From NCBI GenBank assembly GCA_031216915.1, contig CM062294.1:390529217-390593216 (forward strand): 64,000 nt of DNA, given 5' to 3'. The position numbers were made by a program, and so were the translations under genes. This document shows, piece by piece, positions 21,344-32,720 of this stretch (the first letter of the stretch is position 1; every line of letters starts with the position of its first letter). This stretch comes from Pictodentalium vernedei. Taxonomy: Eukaryota > Mollusca > Scaphopoda > Dentaliida > Dentaliidae. The notes beneath the pieces were generated by a model. The model ran no database searches and was not told where the DNA came from. It saw nothing but the letters and a program-made list of their open reading frames with translations.

Positions 21344-21675
21344 ACTCATCTTTATTGCCAATCGCATTGAAGAATACGGATTTTCTTATGTTTTTCGCTT
21401 GATTATCATGATGAAAATTGTTGTGCAAAGCATTTTCAAACAGAGTTCGAATAGAATGCTCGTCAAGGGTGTTCAGTGAACAGGAACTCGGTTTTTTTTA
21501 TGTCGCGTTGTAAAACTGTCACCTCGAATATCGACGCACCTCATTATGTCACGTGAGCCTCGTTTGAGACATACAGGCAAAATATGAACTTGGAAAATAT
21601 GAGACTCGTTCCTGGCGAGCTATAATTAATTGACAAACTACTGAGGCATTCATGAGCTATTTGTGGTAGTCATCT

Positions 21676-22235
21676 AATGTGTGTTTGTTCATTGGGGTTT
21701 AACGACACTTTCAACAGCCAATGGCATATCTTGTCGGACAGTTTTACGGGTGGAGGAAGCCTAAGTACCCGGAAAAAATCACCAGGCAAAACCGAATAAC
21801 TGTTGGACTCACCAACTTACTATCGGCACAAGTATGATTATAGGAATGGGTAACCCTTTAACCAACGTAACGGACAAAACCGGCCAGCGCTATTCTCAAA
21901 AATCGCCAATTAATTTTCATTATTTTTTCATCTTTGTCTCAAAAACATAGGTTATGACCCTTCGTTGGAAAGAGCTCGTTCCAACCAGGGGTCATAACCT
22001 ATGTTTTTGAGACAAAAAAATGAAAAAAATTAGTTATTCAATAATTTTTTTTTGCAAGTGTCGTCTGCTTTTTATGTTAGGTAAGGGTTTAGGGGCAAGT
22101 GCATAGTTGACGTGCTAAATTCCTTAGTAGAAAATCCCCACCGTGCCACCACTGGGACAATCTGGATGAAGTGTCTTGCCCAAAGACAAAACGCTGTTGA
22201 CGTGGGTCAGGATCGAATCGTCATTTCTGGCTAGG
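21676..22235 (-). mobile_element. tRNA-type SINE split by a TTAA-MITE
   Basis: The reverse strand carries the shared SINE body: 3' end at 21685 (reverse of GTTAAACCCCAAT), CCACCCGTAAAACTGTCC near 21735, up to about 21850. It resumes at 22088 with CAAGTGCATAGTTGACGTGC and the reverse of the core (GTCTTTGGGCAAGACACTTC). The gap is MITE copy 5. This gives relative age: SINE first, MITE later. Confidence 0.75.
21854..22087 (+). mobile_element. TTAA-MITE copy 5 (A-end first), inside a SINE
   Basis: Target sites degraded to GTAA (21850-21853) and TTTA (22088-22091). A-end CCCTTTAACCAACGTAACGG. Tip CGTTGGAAAGAGCTCGTTCC has one mutated position. Confidence 0.85.
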
Positions 22236-22572
22236 TTGGCTACTCGGGTGTAACAGCACTTTCAACAGCCAGAGTCACGCCGTGTCGTACAGTTTTATGG
22301 GTGGTGGTGAGTTTAAGTACCAGGAGAGAACTACAGAATACTTGTCATTAATAATTGTCAATAATAATTGTCCGATTCTCCAACTTACTAACCCAGTAGA
22401 AGCTTAATTAGCTGGGCAAGTGCGGCATCAACGTTCAGTAAGCTTTTGTGCACAGCTCAAGCGTGCCTCCACGAGGACAACTGGGATTGGGTGTTTTGCC
22501 CAAGGACACAACGCTGGTTAGAATCGAACCGTCGACCTTTTATGTCTAATGCTCTAACCAATGAGCTCCCCC
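22236..22572 (-). mobile_element. tRNA-headed SINE, second copy
   Basis: Reverse strand: tRNA-like head at 22572-22510 (AGCTCATTGGTTAGAGCATT with A-box, GGTCGACGGTTCGATTCTAA with B-box), core TTGTGTCCTTGGGCAAAACA, body, and 3' end near 22245 (CTTTCAACAGCCAGAG in plus sense). The head replaces the 5S head of the copy at 15584, while the body is shared. Confidence 0.75.
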
Positions 22573-23176
22573 GTCGCAATTTCAATCTCATGTCTAATGT
22601 TAGTCAAAGAGCCACCTTGCTCCCTGTCATATGAGATCGGAACTGTTACATACTAGAACATACTTGCGATATCATGGATTTTTAGGAGATTGCGCCAAGT
22701 GACCATTCGACATTGGGATAAATGGCTTAGTTTACGGGTACTGCAGGAGAATAAATAACAGAGCACAAACAGCCCAGATACATCTGATGGCATCAATTGT
22801 CCCAGCTGCCCACAACCTCGGCCAAGTTCCTGGTGTTTTCAACTCACTCCCATTTCCACTGAAAAGATTTGTTTGTCTCGCTTCGTTCTGTAAGTAGGGG
22901 CTTTGGTGGTGTGTGTGGACCCCCCTTTAATAGTTTCTCTAGTCAGAACATTTTCGTCTGGATTTGCGTCTTGGATACTGATTCGCTTTTGTTAGTAACC
23001 ATGCACGTTCTTACGAGACTAGATTTCATACATGCATATCTCAAACAGAGTGATACAAATGGACGACCGTGTTGTAGCCGAATCCGGTCAATTAAATAAG
23101 ATAGAGGATCACTACACGTATATTTTATTTATCCACAAATAAATTTCCAAGAAGTCTGGAGTAAGTTGCGTCTGTT
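22573..23176. other. Unassigned DNA
   Basis: No gene recognised. 22955-23000 (GGATTTGCGTCTTGGATACT..GATTCGCTTTTGTTAGTA) resembles 24695-24740 downstream of the SDR exon, a short dispersed repeat. Confidence 0.3.
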
Positions 23177-23180
23177 TTAA

Positions 23181-23420
23181 CCCTTTACCTAACATGAAAA
23201 GCAGACAACACTTGCAAACAAAATTCTTGAATAACTATTTTTTCATTTTTTGTCTTAAAAACATAGGTTATGACCCCTCACTGGAACGAGCTCGACGAGC
23301 TCGTTCCAAAGAGGGGTCATAACCTATGTTTTTGAGACAAAAAATGAAAATATAATGAAAATTAATTGGCGATTCTTGTGAATAGCGCTGCCGGTTTTTG
23401 CCGCTACGTTGGGTAAAGGG
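23181..23420 (-). mobile_element. TTAA-MITE copy 6 (B-end first)
   Basis: TTAA at 23177-23180 and 23421-23424. Tip arms differ (CTCACTGG against CCAAAGAG), so this copy is not self-complementary at that position. Confidence 0.9.
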
Positions 23421-23424
23421 TTAA

Positions 23425-24361
23425 CCATAATCCCGATTGATTAATATTCCAACTACATCATCAAGGCATGCCTCTTCAACAGCCTTCACGAGGTGGCTGG
23501 AATACTTTATCAGACAGAACTTACGCCGCCACAATTGAGACAAATTAGGTTTAAACCGCCCCCCACGCCCCGCCCCAAACGATCATCTTTGCGACGTCTC
23601 TGTCTGCAAATTACCCATTCTATTAATCTCTCAAACGGAGCTGCGTCACTGGCTACAGGTGAGTTAAGTTGTGTCGCGATTCGTATAAGAATGACGAACA
23701 CATGCATAATTTAAATAGAATAGCCTCATAAAATATTTTACAACTGGATGGATATGTTGATTAAATCTGTCACTTCACACTTCTTATTCACCCGATAACA
23801 CATGTAATGCCGAACATGGTTAGTTTTTTTTAAGGCTATTACGAGTAAAGTAACAAGAAATTATGAACTAAGACATACATACTCCTGAATAAATAAACCC
23901 CATTGAAAAGTAAACGAATCATAAGTCTCATTTAGTTCTCGTCAATAATCTGTTCTTCAAATAAAAAAATGTCGCGGCAAGCTAGAGGTTAAAATTCATT
24001 TAAGTGCTCGGACACTTGATAGTACACATAAAAATGATATTTATGAAACGATTTGTTTTGACGGATTTTTAACTTGTGTGTGGATGGGAAAAGCATTTCC
24101 GTCTTGAAGACTGTTGATCAAACACTGAAGTGCATTGAATGTGGAAAAGCGGAGACTGCATACTTTTTTGTTCAATCCATATGTCTGCTTTCTGTATATA
24201 CCTATTTCGGCAAAAGATCTGAGTCACTTACAAAACAAGTGAACTGCTGAACTTAATACGTATCTCTCTCATTGTTTTAGAGAGCGTGTGTGCATTCGTC
24301 GATCGTTTGTATGCCGAGCTGACTGAGCGACTTGTGTTTTCCTCTCCGGCACACATCTAGG
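23425..24361. other. Upstream region of the SDR-like gene
   Basis: No coding sequence seen. A TATA-like TGTATATACC lies at 24194-24203, followed about 80 bp later by CATTGTTTTAGAGAGCGTGTG, but no element can be called a promoter with confidence. The 5' UTR of the gene at 24362 must lie here or further upstream. Confidence 0.35.
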
Positions 24362-24578
24362 ATGGCGTCCGTACCTGGATCCAAGTTTGGGGCCAATATC
24401 AAGCCCGAGGATTTGGAGGATCTGGAGGAACTCGTTTCGGGAGGTTTCCCTGTCATATTTGCCGCATCCGTGCTGGCGATTGTGTTGAGTGTCATTTTCT
24501 TATTGAGATATTATATACGATGGACCGTGCCAAATCAAAGCAGAAATAGAATGGAAGGAAAGACCATACTTATCACAG
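24362..24578 (+). CDS. Short-chain dehydrogenase/reductase (retinol-dehydrogenase-like), first coding exon
   Basis: Exon of 217 bp coding 72 residues plus one base. ATG at 24362 has A at -3 and G at +4 and is the first in-frame ATG after TGA at 24320-24322. Residues 1-27 are polar/acidic; 28-50 (GFPVIFAASVLAIVLSVIFLLRY) is a membrane anchor; then a basic linker (YIRWTVPNQSRNR) and RMEGKTILITG (63-73). The last piece is the start of the SDR Rossmann fold (GKTxxITGAxxGIG) as in RDH11-14, which reduce or oxidise retinoids with NADP(H) at the ER or mitochondrial membrane. The exon ends G|GTGAGC, a good donor, phase 1, splitting the Gly of TGxxxGxG. The catalytic YxxxK half must be on later exons. 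None was recognised downstream, so the intron is long and repeat-filled or the gene leaves the window. Confidence 0.75.
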
Positions 24579-24620
24579 GTGAGCCTACTCAAATATAGCG
24601 CAATGCAGGGGCATGACTAT

Positions 24621-24653
<33 letters not shown>
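24621..24653 (+). repeat. G33 homopolymer
   Basis: Thirty-three consecutive G, the longest run in the window, 42 bp into the putative first intron of the SDR-like gene. It can form a G-quadruplex; true length is uncertain in any assembly. Confidence 0.9.
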
Positions 24654-24654
<1 letters not shown>

Positions 24655-24736
24655 CGGAGCTGTGACCCCAAATAATTTTTCCACTCGGGACATTTTTGAC
24701 TGAATTGCAGTCTTACATATCGATTCGCTCTTGCTA

Positions 24737-24876
24737 GTACATTCTAAAATCAGCTGGGTTTGGGTTAAAAATCAACCCAAATCAACTGGGTTGAGTGAAT
24801 TTGAACCCAAATGAGTATATTCACTCAACCCAGTTGTTTGGGCTGATTTTTAACCCAACTGATTTTGGAGCGTAAC
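24737..24876. mobile_element. Palindromic MITE (ACACTCT..AAATCA family), copy 2
   Basis: Starts TACATTCTAAAATCAGCTGG and ends CAACTGATTTTGGAGCGTAA, with complementary interior CAACTGGGTTGAGTGAATTT / ATATTCACTCAACCCAGTTG. It lies in the putative first intron of the SDR-like gene. Confidence 0.75.
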
Positions 24877-24879
24877 CAT

Positions 24880-26040
24880 ATGCGATCAGTGACACTTTCC
24901 ATAATTAAGGAATAAAGGAATGGCGCGTGTTGACTATATCTTGGCGTTGAGCACCCATTACGAGCGACGTTTAACGCGTAGCAATGACCGATCGTTATAG
25001 GGGAGCCCGAGAGGGTTACCCATCTCGCTACCTTGAAGGCAATTTTTAAATTTAGTGTCCAGAACTTTTCAAAAGTAATATGCATTGTTGTCAGGATTTC
25101 ATGGCTTTATTGGTATATTTTGCCGCCACTCGGGGCGGGCACTCCCCCCCCCCCCCCACACACACACACCTATTGACTGTCAAAGGACAGAATGCAAAGT
25201 TGCCCCGAAACCTCCCCAAACGAAGATATGTGCGTGAAAAGTAAGGAGCATGGGATCAACCATCTCTCCCCCACTACCACCACAATCCCAACCAAGGAAA
25301 TTTCTAAGGGGTGCAACATGCAGTGCCAGTATTTTTTTTATAAACGTGTAATACATGCAAATGACAAGATTCAAAATCCTTAAGAAATACCCGGGCTCTT
25401 ATCGTTAGGTACTTATCGGTTGGTTATCAGTTGTTGAATATTTCGTTTGAAGTTCGTCAGAGCCTAGTGTAGCCGGCGCACTGTAGTGGCGCTATGGAGA
25501 TCATTAGGGGGGGGGGGGGTGAGCATAACAGCACCCACACCCCATAAGGCAAACACTTGGCACCCACGCACTTCCAAACATGTATAGTAAAATTGCTTGG
25601 AGAACATATATCGGTCTTGTCTCTGTAGGAGAAAAACCCTGTTTTTGAGATTTCAGTTACGGACCACGCTGGTATATGGGAGTTGGAGGTGGAGTGGGGG
25701 TGTTAAGTGCTCCCAGAAAATTATAATCGAGTACATGTTGAAAACAATATGCCTTCTTGCGGGCGGTTAATCACTCAACATTTTATACAGAATAAATTGG
25801 ACCTGAATCGCTCATTTAGAACCATCAATTAATCTTTGTAAGGCTCAGTTTAAAAAACGATTTCAAATATTGGACATTTAGATGTCCACCCCAAATTCTG
25901 AGAGTCCAAAAAAGCACACCCCCCCCCCCCCCCCAAACAAGAGGTGCGCATCGATGCAGGCGTCGAGTTGTGGCTACTTTCTTCATGCACTCTCTGTTAA
26001 AATTCAGAAAAGTTGTCACGCAGTGCTCAAAATTCATAAA
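24880..26040. other. Unassigned (probably intronic) DNA
   Basis: No exon recognised. C14 at 25144-25157 followed by (CA)n, G13 at 25507-25519, C16 at 25919-25934. Confidence 0.3.
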
Positions 26041-26044
26041 AATT

Positions 26045-26590
26045 GATGCAAATGAGCTCAAAATTCGTTAAAATGGACTAATAAGGCCCATAACTCTGTA
26101 TCAAGAAATCGGACCAGGCCAGGTTTCGAACTCGCTTAAGATATTATTGCAAAAGACCTGTATGGAAAATGTTAGTCAAATCAGAGAACGTTTGTTCAAT
26201 TTATTGCGCTAATTAGTCAAATCAGAGAACGTTTGTTCAATTTATTGCGCTAACGAGCTCAAAATTCGTAAAAATTGACTAATTAAGGCCCATAACTCTG
26301 TAACGAAAAATCGAGTCTGGCTAGTTTTCGATTTCGCTGGAGATATTATTGCAACAGACCAGCATGGCAAATATTAGTCAAATCTGAGAACGTTTGTTCA
26401 AGTTATTGTGCTAACGAATAAAAAATACGTAAAAATTGGCTAATTAAGGTCCATGACACTGTTACAAAAAATCGGACCGGGCGAGTTCTCGAACTCGATT
26501 GAGATATTATCGCAAAAGACCTGTGTGGCAAATATTAGTCAAATCGGAGTACGCTTGTTCAAGTTATTGCGGTAAGAGAACGAGGAAGTC
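26045..26590 (+). repeat. Tandem array, ~175-bp unit
   Basis: Units contain 'gctcaaaattcgtaaaaatt', GGCCCATAACTCTGTA.C, AAATCGGACCxGGCxAGTTT, 'gatattattgcaaaagacct', 'gtcaaatcagagaacgtttg' and 'caatttattgcgctaa'. The segment 26173-26212 is duplicated exactly and immediately (26213-26252). About three and a half units. Confidence 0.75.
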
Positions 26591-26597
26591 CGAAACC

Positions 26598-26690
26598 CGT
26601 CCCCCTCCCCCCCGCCCAACCACCCACCCGGACGCCCGGACGCCCGCCCGCCCGGACGCCCGTCCGCCCACCCGGACGCACACCGATCAT
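26598..26690 (+). repeat. GC-rich minisatellite
   Basis: Short tandem CCCGGACGCCCGGACGCCCG-type repeats, following directly from the tandem array. It probably forms the terminal, Arg/Pro-like low-complexity part of the same element, analogous to the GTCCGTCGTC runs that border other elements here. Confidence 0.7.
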
Positions 26691-26699
26691 CGGCAAACC

Positions 26700-27194
26700 A
26701 TAGGTCTCGGCTTTTAACACAACTCGACCAAAAAAAAAAAAAAGAACTTGGGTCGAGAAAAAATGTATCTGTTTTATTCAGTTTAAAACTTGAATGCAGT
26801 TGGAAAACCCCGAAATGCACAAAACACAGAAACATATATTTTTATTTAGATTACTTTCATGAGATGATATACAAAGAGGATGTTGGGTTATTTTAAATTC
26901 AATGTGCTCAGTGAGATGTGACGACAGCAGACGGCCAAAATTCTGCCATCAATGGAAATAAATTAGGTTATTGTAATCAGACGGTTTCCGTTGGTCTGCA
27001 ATAACGTTTTCCAAAATATTTGAATAAGCGAATACGTGCGGAAATCATCAAGTATTTTGCTAATATGTGGAATTAATTTTTACAAAGTCATTTTAGTTCA
27101 AATATACCTCCCAATGCCATGCAGTAACTTCACATGCAAGGGAATGGTCGCGAAAGCATCTGATTGCCACAGGCGCTCGTCGTATTATCCGAAT
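26700..27194. other. Unassigned DNA
   Basis: Nothing recognised. Confidence 0.3.
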
Positions 27195-27198
27195 TTAA

Positions 27199-27441
27199 CC
27201 CTTTACCCAACGTAACGGCCAAAACCGGCCAGCGCTATTCTCAAAAATCGCCAATTAATTTTCAAAATATTTTCATTTTTTGTCTCAAAAACATAGGTTA
27301 TGACCCCTCGTTGGAACGAGCTCGTCGAGCTCGTTCCAACGAGGGGTCATAACCTATGTTTTTGAGACAAAAAATGAAAAAAATTAGTTATTCAAGAATT
27401 TTTTTTGCAAGTGTCGTCTGCTTTTCATGTTAGGTAAAGAG
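27199..27441 (+). mobile_element. TTAA-MITE copy 7 (A-end first)
   Basis: TTAA at 27195-27198 and 27442-27445. Very close to copy 1 at 8894, including the tip CTCGTTGG/CCAACGAG and the spacer GAGCTCGTCGAGCTC; both give the same open frame in the palindrome. Confidence 0.9.
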
Positions 27442-27449
27442 TTAACATA

Positions 27450-28196
27450 TTGAACAAAAAATATTACACTATCAACACTTTCTTTTCTGAATTAGCGAAA
27501 TTTCTCTCAGTCGGCGTTGCGCCAAACGAGTTAGTGAATAAACCCACAATTCAAGCCAAAGTAGAAGTGGTAGTTTGTCACCCAATCACTTTCACGCAGT
27601 TCTTCGCGGTACGTACCGGATGAAGAAGTTCGGGACTTGCCGATATTTTGTTTCAAAGTGTAAAACTGAGTATCAAAACTAATTTTTGCCAAACCGTGTC
27701 TCGAAACAGTGGCAGCAATGTGAATAGAACCAATGCTGCAGTTTATTTGAGCAAGATCGGTAGATTATTCACTGTTCCACAATTTATTGAAAATTTCGGT
27801 CTGAGAAGTGTCACACCTTGTGTTTTTTTTCTTTTCTTGATAGGAAATATTTTATTTAATTTGTTAAATTCTGAGAATACAACGAGCGCATGTGCTGATA
27901 TCCTCTTACGACGAAATACCATGACAACCAAGTATTGTCCCAAAATATCATGGTATACACTAGGGTATTTTGGGACAATACCATGGTGTACCATGCAACC
28001 TTTCTATAATGGGGATATTGGGGTCATTGACTGCCCGGTGATTTGAATCGGAACCCAACGTCATCACAATTTCTGGATCCGCACCTGATTTTCCGAGATC
28101 TAAGACAGTGTGAAATCATTATAAATATATTTTAAAGGTATAATTTCTGTTAATATTATAAAATTCAATAACTTTTTTATTCACTTTTTTTTTGCC

Positions 28197-28227
<31 letters not shown>

Positions 28228-28720
28228 AACACAACAAAAAACAAAAACAAAAAAAAACCCAAGGCTTATGGCCTCTCAATGGAACACAAGTGGGAGAACG
28301 GGGGCACTATGTGCCAAAGTGTATAGAACGTGAATGACACCCTTGCTTTCGACGAATGGTAACCCTACTTATGTCGGAAATGTGAGATTGAGAGTCCGAC
28401 ATCATACTTTCAGAACACTTTCAACAACAATCCTACTGTCTGAAATTTCTTTCTCCGTATTTTTTTCTTTTTATACTTGTAGTTTTTTTGTTTTTCATTT
28501 TATGTACTAAAACTAGTTTGTTGTTACTATTTTTTCTTTTCCCGTGGGCATGACACGAAGACAGCCAATATGACAATACCTTCGCCCAGCAGTATGTCAT
28601 TTGATTTATGTCATAATTTGTAAAAAAAACAACCAATGATGCATTTTATGGAAGCTGCAGAGTAAAGTATCTATCTGTCTATAAATTCAAAACAATGGCC
28701 AGGTAAGCAAAATTTGCACA
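27450..28720. other. Unassigned DNA
   Basis: No exon recognised. Includes a hairpin TATTGTCCCAAAATA (27933-27947) / TATTTTGGGACAATA (27966-27980) and C23 at 28195-28217 followed by an A-rich tract. Confidence 0.3.
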
Positions 28721-28726
28721 CATGTC

Positions 28727-28792
28727 TTTGCCTTGTTACAATTTATGGGAGAGTACCTAAAGGCACTCGCCCATAAATTGTAGCAAGGTAAA
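28727..28792. repeat. Pre-miRNA-sized hairpin H1
   Basis: Arms TTTGCCTTGTTACAATTTAT(GGG) and CCCATAAATTGTAGCAAGGT(AAA) pair over 23 bp with about two mismatches around a 20-nt loop. A half copy (left arm and loop) occurs at 59105-59140, so it is repeated. Confidence 0.6.
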
Positions 28793-28799
28793 TCCTAAA

Positions 28800-29463
28800 C
28801 GACAACACATTTTCACTTCGAAGACAATATGAAGCATTCCACAGTTACTGTACCCTTTAAGTTGGAGTATCTGCACTTCAGAATAATGCCCAAATATGGA
28901 CTTCCAGCTCTCAACAAGTTAAAGGATTACATCCGATGCAAAGATGCTTAAGATTGTCAAAGGAAAGCATTGAGGTATCAATCTCGCGAACTTTACTTTA
29001 ACAAGGTAACTCTGCCCTGAGGTTTTAACAAGTGTAGTCTAAATATACCGCTGCTGTAATTAAATCTGTTCTTTTCTAATCATAACTTATTTTGTTTCTG
29101 AACTCCGCCATTATCCTGTCCTTACTTTTTTGCATTCTCCACACTACCATTTTCATAACTGCAATTCTGACGCTGCTATTGTCATCACAGCCGTTTTACT
29201 GTCGTACCCGGTGGGTAGAAATTTCAGTTACTTTTAAGTATTCCATGCATTACCATGTTCATGATGTCTGGTAACACCCATCAATCGTTGGCGCTGTGCA
29301 ATAAACTAACCCTTCGGTAAAACATGAAAATATCTATTAAAATTTCTGTTGGTAATACCATGCCGGTCTTTTAAACTATCATAAACTAATTTAAACACGC
29401 ACTAGGGCAAGTTATAAATTGTGTATAGATGTATATTTGATACATTATTCAACAATTTAGCAT
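28800..29463. other. Unassigned DNA
   Basis: Nothing recognised. Confidence 0.3.
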
Positions 29464-29471
29464 CTGGATGG

Positions 29472-30168
29472 TAGAGACGGGCGGTATTGGAATTTTGAGA
29501 TCGGCTTCGGTATTTTTAGGAGGGTATATCGAGGTATCGCTTCGGTAGTTGGTATCTAACTAAACAGCGATTTGTTGAGAGTACTAAAGGGGAATTCACG
29601 TCAGGAAATGTAGTTGCTGTATCATTCTACCACAGGGCTACAAATGCAACTACCAATGAGCTCAATATTGGCATTCTTTTGCCAACATAAATCATATCTA
29701 CATAGTAATTTTTTGACTTGTTCAAAACACACCTTAACATTCAAAGCCCTAGTTCAGGCTTTTGCGATCTCGGACCATGCGCTATTAACATGCCAAGAAG
29801 CCCTGCTGACAATACGTCCCCTGAGTTCCATTGTGTTCTATTTGCCAGTAGCACATAGAAAACACATTGGATCTCAGAGGACGAATAGATAATAGATAAA
29901 TTACTGCTAAGCAACTGAACATATACAGGTTGTTGTCTAGTGGGAATTCATAACAATTTGCCATCCATTAAGGGTTAACAAAACTGAAAAGAAAATCAGT
30001 CACTTCTTTCGTGAAAATGAACCCTTCAACTGCTATCAAGCCTCAACAAGGCCTTATAATTAGCGAACCTAGGAAATATGAAAATTCAGATCTGTTCGGT
30101 AGGTTCGGTTTTTTCGGTATCCCCGATATCGGTATCGGTCCGATCCTTCGGAATATTGCCCATGCCTG
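29472..30168. mobile_element. Non-autonomous hAT-like element with 8-bp target duplication
   Basis: Direct repeat CTGGATGG at 29464-29471 and 30169-30176. Terminal inverted repeats TAGAGACGGGCGGTATT and (reverse) CAGGCATGGGCAATATT. Subterminal regions are rich in TTCGGTAT/TATCGGT. An 8-bp duplication and a (C/T)AGxGxxGGGC end are typical of hAT. No transposase frame. Confidence 0.8.
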
Positions 30169-30179
30169 CTGGATGGAGT

Positions 30180-30887
30180 GACCAACCATTTTTAGATGGT
30201 CATTACTTTGGACTGCTAACAATCATATTAATGTTTGAACACGAAGGATGTTGCCTAGTATAGTTAAGCAGAAAAAATATTACACATAGCTTTGAATAAA
30301 GTAACAGATATGTTGAAAAAAATGTCGTGCTGGCAAGTTGTATCGTCCTTCGGCTTTTGGTAATGTAAAGCAATTTCCGTGACGTCAAGTAGTAGGGTTA
30401 CCAGTCTTTGCGACCCCAGAATACCCGATACACATTTGTACAATACTCACTGGTCAAGAACAAAGAAGGAACTCATCAAAATAGTCTCGGAGTCATCAGC
30501 AGCATCTGAAATCATTCTGAGGTTATGCTGTTTTGTGTATTATGTGTTTTATGGAATTCTTAACAACTTTCAGACTTTTAATTGGCAGAATTATCTCCAT
30601 AACGAATAATCATTATTTCGATATCACAGTAATTGTCTGGTGAATAGCTTATAACACATGTTGTTTATCAGTCAATATTAGGTGCACGTGCTGCTTATTG
30701 TAATTATCTACTTTATTAAACCTCCAATTAGCTACTTACTCCACTGATAGAAAAATTTACAAACACGTGTTGTAAAATAAGATCTTCGCAGGAATCTGAA
30801 AAAAGAGTAGATTTTTTCGAATGTGTATGTTGACTGCCAGAAGTTATTCAAGGCCACAACGGGGAGGGGGTTCGAGCTGTTCGGACT
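30180..30887. other. Unassigned DNA
   Basis: Nothing recognised. Confidence 0.3.
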
Positions 30888-30891
30888 TTAA

Positions 30892-31119
30892 CCCTTTACC
30901 TACCATGAAAAGCAGATGACACTTGCAAACAAAATTCTTGAATAACTATTTTTCCATTTCTTGTCTCAAAAACATAGGTTATGACCCCTCATTGGAACGA
31001 GCTCGTTCCAAAGAGGGGTCATAACCTATGATTTTGAGACAAAAGATGAAAAAAATAATGAAATTGACTACTTTTGTGAATAGCGCTGGCAGGTTTGGGA
31101 CGTTACGTTGGGTAAAGGG
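30892..31119 (-). mobile_element. TTAA-MITE copy 8 (B-end first)
   Basis: TTAA at 30888-30891 and 31120-31123. Tip CTCATTGG/CCAAAGAG, mismatched arms; short spacer. Confidence 0.88.
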
Positions 31120-31123
31120 TTAA

Positions 31124-31206
31124 AAAAATCAAACACCTGTGACAGAGCATTATATCAACACAGAAGCTAGATACACTACTGCGAAACGTTTACAAGACCC
31201 CCCCCC

Positions 31207-31238
<32 letters not shown>

Positions 31239-32272
31239 ATCTACGAACACACGTTGAGTAAATTCTATGGTGCATTGGGGAGGCTGTATGTTTAGCGATA
31301 CCCTCCATTAGGAACACTGGCAAACAGTGAAACCAGCAATTCGACCCACGCACAGTTATACTCTACTGTCAATAACAGCCATTCGTCATTCAGTTCATCA
31401 GGCCCATTTGATACTCAAAATGATGGTGGAATAGAATCGCCCGAGTTGTGGCGAATGAGTAACAGTCACTGCAATGAGTGGAAATTCACTGAGTGAGACT
31501 GACATTCTCCAAATGGGCCAAACAGATCAGCTGTATTTTGAAGCTCGAGTCAAGGTCGCATTATAAACAGGAGTGCAACTTTTTCGGATCGTGGGTTTCG
31601 TAAGGCAGAAGTTGGGCTAGAAATTTTGACATTATCAAATGCCAAGCTGGGTAGACGTCCTTGCTTGTCCGACGAAAATAAAAACACGCATTGAAGTACT
31701 CAGTTGCCCGATAAAAATATACACAGATTAGAAAGTGCAATAAACGCCCGACTACACCAGTAGAATTCCACATCCAGAGAGAGAGTAACTAATAACAAAT
31801 TATTTTTATGACCATGTCCTGTTGAAAGCACCCAGATGGTTGGGCACCTCTACCTGCTTGGTGTGTAATTAACAGCACTGCCATAAAACTCAAATAAATT
31901 CCCTGCTATATGTAAGTATTTTATCAATGGAAAGTATATTTCTAGCGTATAAGTCTTTCATAAAAGCAATTAGGTATGTTCCAAATCGTTGGGCGATATG
32001 GCCGAGCCGTCGGGCACCGACGTACTACTCCCCTGTTTTTTTCGACGCTGATTATAAAACCAATGTTGCCTGGACAATTGACCAGTAACCTACCGCAGCT
32101 CTTTCAGTGGCTATGAAAAATGTGAGCTTGCCAGAGTCAAACTAATCCACTCTCCACTTACAAGTAGGTGTCAGTTACGGATATAAATTATATCTATTGC
32201 TGGTAGTAATGCTGTCAAAAAACAAAACAATTTTGACTGGAAATTCAGAATTCTATGGATGACGTATCGTCC
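31124..32272. other. Unassigned DNA
   Basis: C20 at 31198-31217 runs straight into (TC)n to 31238. A tRNA-A-box-like TGGCCGAGCCGTCGG at 31999 may be a SINE head remnant. No gene. Confidence 0.3.
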
Positions 32273-32338
32273 CTTGAGTGCAACAAAGCACTACCAGTAA
32301 TGCTTCAGCATTGCAGTTGGCGCCTTGTTGCACTCAAG
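32273..32338. repeat. Pre-miRNA-sized hairpin H2
   Basis: Imperfect stem: CTTGAGTGCAACAAAGCACT.. pairs with ..GCGCCTTGTTGCACTCAAG; tip AATGCTTCAGCATT. Homologous to H3 450 bp away, with different arm bases kept paired. Confidence 0.6.
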
Positions 32339-32720
32339 AGAAGATATACCACTAATGGTCCAAACTTCAATACAATATTATGCAAGATATGTTGGCGAAA
32401 TGAAGCAGGTCGCGCCTCCTGAACTTTCCAGACGCGTTCATGCAAGTCGAAAATGTTCCAAGAAAGATATGCCTTTATGCCACATCTGTCAGAGGACCAG
32501 TACATTCATTCAAATGAAGAATTTTCTTGACTAATTTCTGAGGATTGAAACTGCTTTTCAATCATTAGAAAAAGCGATACATTTCTACTTTGTGTTAGGC
32601 AATTCGATATGTGTGCTATGCATACTTTTAAAAGTAAATTACTCCTTGCACGGATGCAACAGGTACATTACTTAGTGGTCTATATGAGACGCAAATACCA
32701 ACTTCACTCAAAGTGTGCTG

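Noticed and set aside
22446-22634. Open frame over the SINE at 22.5 kb
   Set aside because: It lies fully in the SINE head and core on the opposite strand and shows no protein family.
26539-26835. Gly/Arg/Pro-rich frames
   Set aside because: Translation of the CCCGGACG minisatellite.
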